DNA from: Hondaea fermentalgiana
Taxonomy: Eukaryota > Sar > Bigyra > Thraustochytrida > Thraustochytriidae
Direction of reading: 5' to 3'
Length of the DNA stretch: 24,292 nucleotides
NCBI GenBank assembly: GCA_014084085.1
Contig: NPFB01000054.1
Coordinates: 115,566-139,857 of the forward strand
Shown here: positions 17,501 to 24,292 of the stretch, in pieces
How the letters are laid out: every line of letters starts with the position of its first letter
Position numbering within the stretch: position 1 is the stretch's first letter
Translations under genes and position numbers: made by a program
Notes under the pieces: model-generated
The model's database searches: none
What the model saw: the letters and a program-made list of their open reading frames with translations, nothing else
Told to the model about the DNA's origin: nothing

Positions 17501-20500
17501 AACTATCTGGCACTGACCAGGCCGTCATGGGGGGAACCGTTGCCGCAAGGAATGCAACGACGAGCCTCGACGATCCTGAAGGCGCATGGTGGGCAAGTCG
17601 AGCGTTCGGTCTCCGTGCTCGCAAACCCATCAAACGCTGGAGTGTCAGTGACATTGGTAGGCTCGGCAAGCTGCTGCGCTTTGCTCCTGCCATCTTGTCA
17701 CGCATGGAGGCTTATGCGCTCGACGGGCGCGGCTTTGTCGATCTTACGCGCGATGAAATGCGATATGAGCTGGGACTTTCACCTCACGAAGTTGAAGTCT
17801 TGGACGCCTCACGAAAATTGCTTCTCATCCCACCGCAGGTGCTCCTTGGATCCTCCGATTATTTACAGGTTCGCGTTCTAAACCAGCATGAGTCCTTGTG
17901 GGAGGCTGGTGGCCCCGAGGGCAAGCTTTGTCTCGCTCTTCATCGTGTGCATACGCTTATTCTACGGCCCGGCCCGGGGCTTATGCAGGCCGTAGACTTT
18001 GCTTCGCGCAAACTGGAGCGGCGGCATTTGCTTCCTGCAGCTCGTATCTGGTTTCGACTCCTCGAGTATACGCCAGGTGCGCGCGACGCTGCTGGTGACG
18101 AGACCAAATCCTTTTCAGATGCGGGCGCGGCGTCGCTCACAGCCGTCATTCGCAAGCACACCATCGACACGGTTGGCGACCGTCTCCGTCGCTGGGACCC
18201 CTTGCACGATCTCGTGCAAACGCGGACAGGTCAGCTCCGGGGCTGGCGCTACCTTGGCACTACCAGCGTTGAGCGTGGCTGCACAGACGAGTGCGCTCGT
18301 TTGGACCTAGCGTTTAACACTGCTGCTTTCACATCAGTCCTGGCTTCCAAGGCCAAGGCGGGCCTTGATTCTCAATCCAACGACAACGATGCCACTTCAG
18401 ACGTTGCAAGACTTTATCGCTTCTGCTTTCTGGTCCAACTGGGCACATTAAAGAGTCCCGACAGCGAATTTGAGCTTGTTTCAGTCCCGCTGTCGAATGG
18501 GATCGACTCGCGCACTGAAGGTCCCGGAACACACATGTTCACGCTATCAGCCCCGTTCCAAATTGAGCCAAGCAAACCATCCTTGATCAAGACTGCAACG
18601 CGTCGCAAATCAGTTCGGAAACCTCGTCGCAAGAGTACTTTACTTGGCAAGAAGTCCAGCAAAAAGCAAATTAAGACTGACGCGTCTCAACGAAAGAATT
18701 TGCCAACACGTGTTGCAGCGCGAAACGAGCCCCCGAAAGTGTCGTCACCCAAAGTGCCGAAAGCATCTCGTCAAAGCGCGACGCATACTCGTAGACTTTA
18801 CCGCGATGATTACAAGATGGAACAAATTGCAAAGCTCGAGCAGACGCAGCGTGACATGCAGGCGACCCTCAAAGAGGCGCTAAAACATGGAACAGGGCGG
18901 GAGGACGCACAGGTTTCTCAGCTTCGTACACAGGCAGCGTATCACCTCGGCGAGTTGATGGGCGGACAGGCAAGCAAGATGAGCATTCACAATGGTCAAG
19001 TTGAGGCCAAACGATTGCCTTCGGCTCTCGACACTGCCACGGTCCGAATCGCAAAAGACAGCGTATCGAAGCCAGCCTCCTCCTCCATCTCTTCTTCTTC
19101 TTCCTCCACCTTTTCTTCTTCCACGTCTTCATCGTCGTCCGTGTCTTCCTCTCCGTCCTCATCAACATCGTCGTCATCGTCATCGTCGTCATCTCCATCT
19201 TCATCATCTTCGTCGTCATCGCAAAGTCCTGGGTGGGAGGCTTCTAGCGAAGGTGAGGCCGATCAGAAAATCACCAAGAGGACTTCGACAAAACGCCAGC
19301 GGGACTGGACAAAAGAGATGACTGTGGCAGAAACGCAACGCAAGAACGACTCCGATGACGAAATTGATGACGAGCTGGCGGCTCAGTGGGCAAGTCGCGT
19401 GAGTGCGCAATTCCTGCCGAGTTCCCCGCAGGGCAAAACATTGACGTACCCCTTGCGCGCGTCAAGCATCACGGCCGATCGCTGCTTAAGCAAGCTGAAA
19501 CGTGCAGTATGCCGCATTGGGGCAGCTTCTTGTTTGACCTATTTGGCCATGCATGACAGGCGCTACGAAGGCTGGATCTCAGGTTCGAACTTTGAGACCT
19601 TTGTCGTCAACGACCTGAATCACCCTGAGCTCGTGTCAGAGCTTCCTGAAGTTCTGGTCGAGCTACAAACAACACACGGAAATCTGGCTCGCGCGCAGAA
19701 TGAGGAAATTGTGCTTCGGTACGAGCGTCTTGTGTTCCGATGGACGAACGAGAGCGAAGCATATCGAAGTGCACTGGTACAAAGACTCTGGCGTCGAGCC
19801 TATCTTGAGGAGATGGATCTTTTCGTGGCTCTCGAGCCGGAAGGATCCCCTCGACATCAAGTGCTACGTGAGCTAGATGAGGATCTCGACGAGGACGAAC
19901 TGCACCTTGTTCTTGGATCTCGTCCAAACGTGGATATCCTCGACATGCCGCTTATTCGTTTGCTTGGCCGAAGCTTTTGGACAGGTCTCATTGCACGTCT
20001 TCAACCACGGGCAACCGAGTTTCTAGACTACATTCGAAAGGCGAACAACGGACAGAAAACAGAAGATGCGTCAAGCGCGCTCCTTGATGTTGCGTCTTTT
20101 GCCGAAGCTGTGCAATCATTAATTGGAATTCGCCTTGGAGATGTGGATTTGGAGGAACTCCAAGCTGCGAGCGGTGGCGGCGAGGGCCACATAAACTGCG
20201 AAGCGATTGTCGAAGCGGCGCAGACCCGCGCCAGCGTCGACACAGAGACAGTTCTTTTGCAGCTCATGGCTGCCGACGTCGACGCCACTGGGATTGTGGA
20301 CCAAGAGGCCATGTTTGCAGCACTTTGCGCCGGAGCGCGCGGTGAGGGGGCGACGAGGGATCACATTGACCAAGCTCGGCGTCTCGCCGCAGACTATGGG
20401 CGTAATTCGGGACCATTTACACTTTGGATGGTGAGCACGTTACACCTTGCTCGCGAGAGAGCCATTGAAGCCGAGTTTGTGCGTCTCGGTCGCTGGTTCG

Positions 20501-22329
20501 CGCGCTGCGAGTTGACTCAGCGGAACACGCTTTTTGATAAACTCTTGCCCAGCGAGGATGATGTGTGTTCTTATCAACATGCCCAGAGCGTTCTGAGAGA
20601 ATCAGGGTTCTCATCTTCATTTTGGGCTGAGCTCTGCGCACTAAGTGGCAAGTACATGAAGGAATCGGAGGAATGGGCGTCCACGAGTGCAGCGAACGAT
20701 GCGTCGAAAGAATCACTGGATGTGTCTGCGGGAGAGGTTCATCCTGATATGCTTTTTGATGTTGCGCTTGTGCTTTGTACCCGTTTCCCGGAGACCTCGT
20801 CCCAGGAGGCAGCGCGCAAGTCTGCACGACGTGCAGTGCACGGCGCGCGGATTTGGCGTAGGATTTCCAAACTTGGGGGACTCAAAGCTTTTCTCTCTGC
20901 GTTACGTGAGCAAGACAAAGCTTGCGAGGGGGAGGTTTCCCTCGACAGCTTTTGCACGGCGCTCAAGAGCAAATCGGGACAGGATCAGACTCTTTTGAAA
21001 ATTGCACTTTTGCAACATAGTAAGGAAGAAAGCGCGACTGAAGTGCGGCACGATCGGCTTCCAATCGCCTATGAATCTGTTCTGGTGGATCTTCTGACCG
21101 ACCTTCGTCTTGAAAAGGTACACTTTGCAACGCTTGGACTTGAGCGAATTCGACGTGGCTTGCGAAAGTATCACGCGCAGTCAGGGCGACCAATGTATGA
21201 CATTTGCCTCACACACGACGCAACAAGTACGGGAACGGTGTCAATGCACGAGCTCTCCTGGGAACTTGGCAAACTCGGTGTCCCGCTACGATGCGAAGGG
21301 CACGATGCGGACTTTTTGCAGCGTAAATTCGGCTTTAAAACCGCAGCTCACGGTTCCAGTCAGGCAGACATTGACTACGAGATGCTAGTCCTTGAGGTGT
21401 CGCTTCTTGACGCCAAAGGAGACATTGCCGCAGAAGAGTCTGCCAAGAGAGAATTTGCATGCCAAGTATTGGGACGCATGCTTCGCGGAAGCGGAACATA
21501 CGTTGGAGTCCTCCATTTCATTGACGCTGAATTTCCGCAATGTGGGATTTCCATGGAAGCAGAGTCATGCGGCGAAAGTATACTGCTCAGCAGGCTGGAA
21601 AAGGTCTTTGCCAAGGAGCCACGACCTAAACTGCGACGTCTGGCGCAGGCATTGGTTGAGTCGTTCTCTGCAGAGGGTGAGCATGTTGAGTCGAAAAAAA
21701 GAGCCTTGCGTTTCGACTTGCTTGTCGAAGCCATGGATTCTACGCCTCTTGACGAAGCACGCCACTTGCTTTGGGGAATGATCGAAGTTGCGTCGCAAAA
21801 GAAGATCAATCTGTACGAGACGCTTCGCGAAGTTGATGGGGATCTCGACGGAAGTCTTTCGCTCCGCATGCTGAACCGGGCGCTCGAAACGGTGGGTGTT
21901 CCCACGGTGAGTGTAGGAGCAGTCTCTCTTGTGGACGCCATGGCGCCAGAGGATGAGGTGGTATTGTATGAAGTCTTTATCGAGCGCAGTGAGATGTATC
22001 TTGCTCGAGGGTCGTTTGAGTCGCGTTTGAGCGCAGCGCGTCTTCGCGCTGTGCTGCGACGTATCAACGCCTCTCTTCTGCAGCAGGACCAGCGTAAGAC
22101 GGCAAGGCACGCATTTGTTGACTTGGTCAGCGCGACGGAATCGGGTCAGACGGACTCGGTTCTTTCGGATTGGGACCTCTTCTTTGTCTTGCGCAATCAC
22201 AAGGTGGGCATTCAAACCTTTGCGGAGCTGCAGACGGCGCTGGCGGAACTCTTGCAAAAGGACGTCGAGAAGCAAAGTCTTGAGATCACGCTTGAGATTT
22301 GGCTCGGTCTCGTGGCCTCTTTGGAGTGA
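14521..22329 (+). CDS. giant multidomain protein: SH3, C2-like, SAM-like, coiled coil, EF-hand-like
   Basis: One uninterrupted 2602-codon frame; ATG first in frame, stop TGA. Residues 16-74 form a convincing SH3 domain (VRVIKRFAG, RGTWWIGYD, RRGVFPEECIDV). Residues about 217-397 are beta-rich and C2-like (GTVAGHAEVSLARL), less certain. About 398-780 is disordered, Arg/Ser/Pro-rich, with a poly-Ser tract (660-697). Two SAM-like segments follow (about 903-982 with PFDQWTADHIAMLF; about 1036-1105 with KRWSVSDIGRLGKLL and DLTRDEMRYELGL). A basic stretch (about 1350-1394), a coiled coil (about 1427-1458) and a second poly-Ser tract (1520-1567) come next. The helical C-terminal half holds degenerate EF-hand-like loops at 1883-1894, 1919-1930, 2233-2244 and 2439-2450 (DGDLDGSLSLRM). 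No enzyme motif and no membrane segment is seen. A Ca2+-responsive cytoskeletal, ciliary or signalling scaffold is an inference. Its codons look less GC-biased than those of the glycosyltransferases. Confidence 0.85.
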   Translation: METLVHENTPHGAPLVRVIKRFAGSHRNKELALEIGQPVWIVRRAKLVNQRGTWWIGYDARGRRGVFPEECIDVRDVDPEQLKRAAAGDTRKLLEARRQRQGSRSRSPPPKHARVVDYALRAGTFHIELRPSLTVSHASLFLPDASTQHLDTFAAGIIETSTQEDADNHVEADALGTWTDTHISISRALADIAKQSSIDSSTLMELKIDDDSTRQSKVWRLSLFPFLKYPATIFGLSTSVRIWFSANAEARPLASVSMLGEAKVQVQLKCLQDVDVFLEKARLNLGIIPVIRDGDVSTNDLHQPGTMMETSSLNLASGQPIVIGKSSFCRVSKLDANFGHLALLLRDSDGTVAGHAEVSLARLSRTPDRHEKLKLHTETTVGSVKSVAAILSAKVKPALDQEISHAPPSPQRMPSPTKHKRSTPAGSAQIELASPILSEFEHREDQAQRRRGRSPHKMPSRGESPASRDSRSPSRETRVRERPRVSKQAQHEIQQKKTLEQRQSRRHQTSPQRHSNAIASPSSQVSKPWSPQPTHSLESPGILSARGKKAKDSSPRSKKQTENLSLVQQAQQGLNELLAPPLANHNQDVHEPGQAWASRAKPGHDLREGFQQDSTSVDPSLTAQVQLGLRQLLHNHVADWQNPSLSQIETHSHLAVDVQDSSSPSSSSSSSSPSSVSSSSSPSSSSSSSISSDSSTTVLHTAKPSSPAMLHSPASKSQDKDAKPPLRPKTSPAWSHQGPETNSPRVQKQQKPYKESPERDDLERYETALEDNPGHVADSLFEQDRIEAIQRGLNGCLRLSRQQLWQLVADAGMWDTVAKGLGALRGDSETVLPLLDLGSLASLLHLESGSLAVRQLHRALLDLVRVESIETAFEQHERGDIEKAAAGFEMDSSLQQWRPLVAIPFDQWTADHIAMLFRVCGAGERRGKPATFVSRCRVTGKYLLEREMQGSFCLEQELCSLGVLDSIVRQRLQYQISLLAKRVAARTNQDLRNELSGTDQAVMGGTVAARNATTSLDDPEGAWWASRAFGLRARKPIKRWSVSDIGRLGKLLRFAPAILSRMEAYALDGRGFVDLTRDEMRYELGLSPHEVEVLDASRKLLLIPPQVLLGSSDYLQVRVLNQHESLWEAGGPEGKLCLALHRVHTLILRPGPGLMQAVDFASRKLERRHLLPAARIWFRLLEYTPGARDAAGDETKSFSDAGAASLTAVIRKHTIDTVGDRLRRWDPLHDLVQTRTGQLRGWRYLGTTSVERGCTDECARLDLAFNTAAFTSVLASKAKAGLDSQSNDNDATSDVARLYRFCFLVQLGTLKSPDSEFELVSVPLSNGIDSRTEGPGTHMFTLSAPFQIEPSKPSLIKTATRRKSVRKPRRKSTLLGKKSSKKQIKTDASQRKNLPTRVAARNEPPKVSSPKVPKASRQSATHTRRLYRDDYKMEQIAKLEQTQRDMQATLKEALKHGTGREDAQVSQLRTQAAYHLGELMGGQASKMSIHNGQVEAKRLPSALDTATVRIAKDSVSKPASSSISSSSSSTFSSSTSSSSSVSSSPSSSTSSSSSSSSSPSSSSSSSSQSPGWEASSEGEADQKITKRTSTKRQRDWTKEMTVAETQRKNDSDDEIDDELAAQWASRVSAQFLPSSPQGKTLTYPLRASSITADRCLSKLKRAVCRIGAASCLTYLAMHDRRYEGWISGSNFETFVVNDLNHPELVSELPEVLVELQTTHGNLARAQNEEIVLRYERLVFRWTNESEAYRSALVQRLWRRAYLEEMDLFVALEPEGSPRHQVLRELDEDLDEDELHLVLGSRPNVDILDMPLIRLLGRSFWTGLIARLQPRATEFLDYIRKANNGQKTEDASSALLDVASFAEAVQSLIGIRLGDVDLEELQAASGGGEGHINCEAIVEAAQTRASVDTETVLLQLMAADVDATGIVDQEAMFAALCAGARGEGATRDHIDQARRLAADYGRNSGPFTLWMVSTLHLARERAIEAEFVRLGRWFARCELTQRNTLFDKLLPSEDDVCSYQHAQSVLRESGFSSSFWAELCALSGKYMKESEEWASTSAANDASKESLDVSAGEVHPDMLFDVALVLCTRFPETSSQEAARKSARRAVHGARIWRRISKLGGLKAFLSALREQDKACEGEVSLDSFCTALKSKSGQDQTLLKIALLQHSKEESATEVRHDRLPIAYESVLVDLLTDLRLEKVHFATLGLERIRRGLRKYHAQSGRPMYDICLTHDATSTGTVSMHELSWELGKLGVPLRCEGHDADFLQRKFGFKTAAHGSSQADIDYEMLVLEVSLLDAKGDIAAEESAKREFACQVLGRMLRGSGTYVGVLHFIDAEFPQCGISMEAESCGESILLSRLEKVFAKEPRPKLRRLAQALVESFSAEGEHVESKKRALRFDLLVEAMDSTPLDEARHLLWGMIEVASQKKINLYETLREVDGDLDGSLSLRMLNRALETVGVPTVSVGAVSLVDAMAPEDEVVLYEVFIERSEMYLARGSFESRLSAARLRAVLRRINASLLQQDQRKTARHAFVDLVSATESGQTDSVLSDWDLFFVLRNHKVGIQTFAELQTALAELLQKDVEKQSLEITLEIWLGLVASLE

Positions 22330-22390
22330 AAACGATTGGATTGGATTGGGTTGGTTGAATGACGTAAATTTCTCGAACAACGCAAGGTTA

Positions 22391-22421
22391 TCTTCTTCTT
22401 CTTCTTCTTCTTCTTCTTCTT
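22391..22421. repeat. (TTC)10 microsatellite
   Basis: About ten TTC units lie some 60 nt after the stop codon of the giant gene, so probably in its 3' UTR. Confidence 0.9.
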
Positions 22422-22829
22422 TTGCGACCTTTTCTTTTGTTTTGTTTTTTTCGAAACGGCTGATCTATGCGTTTCCGCTAGGACTCGACACAGTGGCAGC
22501 GTTGAGTTCGAAGACGTTATTTCAAGTCTAATAACAGATTCTCCCGCCCGGACCATTAGCGTCAATCCCCCTCGACCTGGGTCAACCGGAGCATTGACCA
22601 AAACAAATCTATGCGATTCGATGAAAACTCGACATTGTGTGCGAGAGTTGAAATCTGTAACGCAACATGGCAGACAGCGCTGCGGCACGTGCATGTGGGC
22701 TGATGAGAGACCGATTGACGTGAGTATGAAACATGAGAGAGAAAAGAATATACTGATGTGTAAATGTAGTCTGGTGAGGAGGAAGAATTTTAGTCAGGGG
22801 GCGCGAGGCTGCCTCGTTCTGGTTTCAAC

Positions 22830-22855
<26 letters not shown>
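22830..22855. repeat. (GA)n microsatellite
   Basis: About thirteen GA units lie in the convergent intergenic region, on the 3' side of the carbonic anhydrase gene. Confidence 0.9.
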
Positions 22856-22860
<5 letters not shown>

Positions 22861-23091
22861 CCAGCCGCGAGCGATCGATCAATCGATCGGTGAGTCATAC
22901 TATATGACAGACAATGAAGGAAAGAAAGAAAGGAAGAAAGCGAGCGAGCGAGCAAATGAAAAAAAAAGCTCAAAACAGCAACGCCCCCAAAAAGTGTCAT
23001 GGGCGCATGGAATGATACTTCCCCAGATGTGTTTGCTGGAAGAATCGTGTTCAGAGACTCGATCTCTGTCAATACAATGACAACGCACATT

Positions 23092-23961
23092 TTAGGCCGA
23101 GATGGTGGATGGCGAGTTGACGTGCGGGACAGAAGCAGTCGCCTTCGATGCCATGGTAGCTCCCGCGGGGCTGGCCTTGACCGGCGCCTCGGACGCCGCG
23201 GAATGAGAGGTGCAAGAGCACTGGATGACAGCAATGGAGCGGCCGTTAAGGGGTTGCACGGGGCGGTAGTTGTCGACGGGGATGGCAGTCCTAAAGACCT
23301 CGAGCTGCTCCTTGGAGAGCGTGAGGACCTTCTTCATGACGCACCAGTGAATGCCCTCGGAGCAAGGCGGCGTGGTAAGCGATCCATCGTACTCGAAGAA
23401 CTCGCCGGCAATGTCAATGTCATCAAAGGCAATGGGTTCAGCGAGCGGTGTCTCCTCGTTCTTGGTGAGAGAAGGCACATGCTCGAAGACGCGCTTGAGG
23501 AAGGGATCCGCGGTCTCGCCGAGCTTGTAGTGGATACCGACGACGGCGGCGGCAGGGCCCGGGCCCTGGCCATCCTTGGCGAAGTGGACGAGATGAAGCT
23601 CGAGCTCATGGCGCTGGCCACCGAAGGTGTGCTCGGCGGGCGAGTGGAAGTGGAACTGCGCGAGCTCGTACACGCGGCCCTGGACCTTGAACTCACTGGC
23701 ACCCTTGGCGTTCACCATCACGGTGAGCCCATTGTTGATGATGGAGGCCTTACCGGACTTGAGCTCGAGCTTGGCGGGCTCCGCCTTTGCCGCCTGCTCC
23801 GCGGTGGGGTCGCTCGAGGCGCTCTCAGCGGTGGTCTCCTTGGCCTCCCCCGGGAGGTCGATCGGCGACTGCGCCTTGCCTTCGTCTGCGATCGCGTACT
23901 CGGGGCACAGCTTGCCCCAGTTCGCCGCCCCGAGCTCTCCCTCGTAGCCCCACGTCGCCAT
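23092..23961 (-). CDS. alpha-class carbonic anhydrase
   Basis: A 289-residue protein catalysing CO2 hydration to bicarbonate. It begins MATWGYEGELGAANWGKLCP, the usual W-G-Y opening of alpha-carbonic anhydrases, then QSPIDL. QFHFHSPAEHTFGG and HELELHLVHF give the three zinc ligands His104, His106 and His123. Glu110 and Thr196 (SLTTPPCSEG) match the Glu106-Thr199 gate of human CA II. IHWCVMKK and NYRPVQPLNGR complete the family pattern. The position of the proton-shuttle His64 is Leu79 here (NNGLTV), which may lower turnover unless another residue substitutes. An Ala/Glu/Lys-rich insert (about 40-66) and an Ala/Ser-rich tail of about 40 residues are extra. No signal peptide or membrane segment is visible, so a cytosolic enzyme is likely. 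ATG at 23961 is the first in frame; the frame is open upstream to 24231 but begins there with GTG. Stop is TAA. Confidence 0.93.
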   Translation of the reverse strand: MATWGYEGELGAANWGKLCPEYAIADEGKAQSPIDLPGEAKETTAESASSDPTAEQAAKAEPAKLELKSGKASIINNGLTVMVNAKGASEFKVQGRVYELAQFHFHSPAEHTFGGQRHELELHLVHFAKDGQGPGPAAAVVGIHYKLGETADPFLKRVFEHVPSLTKNEETPLAEPIAFDDIDIAGEFFEYDGSLTTPPCSEGIHWCVMKKVLTLSKEQLEVFRTAIPVDNYRPVQPLNGRSIAVIQCSCTSHSAASEAPVKASPAGATMASKATASVPHVNSPSTISA

Positions 23962-24292
23962 CCTGCTCCGTTCTGCTCCGCTGCTGCTGCTGCTCCTGCG
24001 CTGCTGCTCGGTCGACGGGGACTCGTTCGTTCGGGTTTTGCTTCTGCTTGTTCTGCTTCTGCTTTCGCTTTCGCTTTCGCTTTCTGCGCTCCTCTGCTCC
24101 GCTTCGAGTCGTCTTCCCGAGCAGAACGACGTCGCCGGCGCGGGCGATGGCGCTCTCTCTCCAGGCCTGCGTCGTCGCGCGTTCGTTCTGCCAGCCGGGG
24201 CGTCCCGCTCTCTAAACTCGTATCTCCCCACACCTGGCGCCGGGCGCCTGCTCGCCCGCCTTCGCGCGCCTTCGCGCGCCGCCGCGCCGCCT
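23962..24292. other. upstream flank of the carbonic anhydrase gene
   Basis: Promoter and 5' UTR of the minus-strand carbonic anhydrase. It is GC-rich, with a CTG run (about 23980-23995) and a hexanucleotide CTTTCG repeat (24062-24085). The carbonic anhydrase frame stays open through it but has no ATG and is Ser/Arg/Glu low-complexity, so I leave it noncoding. Confidence 0.55.
24062..24085. repeat. CTTTCG hexanucleotide repeat
   Basis: About four GCTTTC units. On the carbonic anhydrase strand this reads GAAAGC and lies 100-125 nt upstream of the ATG. Confidence 0.8.

Larger units (their letters stand above)
22330..23091. other. intergenic between convergent genes (3' regions)
   Basis: No gene is seen. 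It contains a TTC run (22391-22421), a GA run (about 22830-22855), a GATC/AATC patch near 22870-22890 and purine-rich repeats near 22918-22970. It should hold the 3' UTRs of the giant gene (ending 22329) and the carbonic anhydrase gene (ending 23092). Confidence 0.6.

Noticed and set aside
23962..24231. 90-codon N-terminal extension of the carbonic anhydrase
   Set aside because: It begins with GTG, has no in-frame ATG and is Ser/Arg/Glu low-complexity. The family start motif sits right at the ATG at 23961.
1..24292. tRNA, rRNA or intact transposable element
   Set aside because: I looked for tRNA T-loop patterns and for terminal repeats around coding remnants and found none that held up. A covariance-model scan would be decisive.

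Overview
The window looks like nuclear DNA from a GC-rich, intron-poor protist. Long, uninterrupted, ATG-initiated reading frames (one of 2602 codons) carry eukaryotic domain types: type II membrane-anchored glycosyltransferases, SH3, SAM-like and EF-hand-like modules, an alpha-carbonic anhydrase and a SERF/4F5 protein. They are separated by intergenic DNA full of microsatellites, with no ribosome-binding sites or operons. A thraustochytrid/labyrinthulomycete (Aurantiochytrium/Schizochytrium-like) is my best guess. That is an inference from gene style, not a match I could run.

Layout. 1-721: GC- and pyrimidine-rich flank. 722-2386 (+): membrane-anchored nucleotide-diphospho-sugar transferase (GT77-like). 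3539-5008 (+): unrecognised type II membrane protein with a charged coiled coil and an acidic tail, preceded by a TATA-like box. 5457-6974 (-): a diverged paralogue of the first gene, in opposite orientation. 6975-10065: about 3.1 kb of gene-poor, repeat-rich DNA with a roughly 200-bp tandem duplication. 10066-11952 (+): GT60-type GlcNAc transferase with a membrane anchor and a cysteine-bounded stem. 12240-13394 (-): a decayed protein-coding remnant spread over all three minus frames. 13585-13902 (-): SERF-like protein. 14521-22329 (+): giant multidomain protein, divergent from the SERF gene. 23092-23961 (-): alpha-carbonic anhydrase.

Four consecutive genes in the left half (two GT77-like, one GT60 and the unknown type II membrane protein) look like secretory-pathway proteins and may form a loose surface-glycan neighbourhood. 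GT60 and GT77 enzymes also act successively on Skp1 in Dictyostelium. The copies here carry N-terminal membrane anchors, so a Golgi role on secreted or surface glycoproteins is more likely.

The right half is unrelated in function: a small charged protein, a very large probable scaffold with Ca2+-binding-like motifs, and a soluble carbonic anhydrase. The two least explained objects are the giant scaffold and the decayed remnant. I saw no tRNA, rRNA, CRISPR array or intact mobile element.
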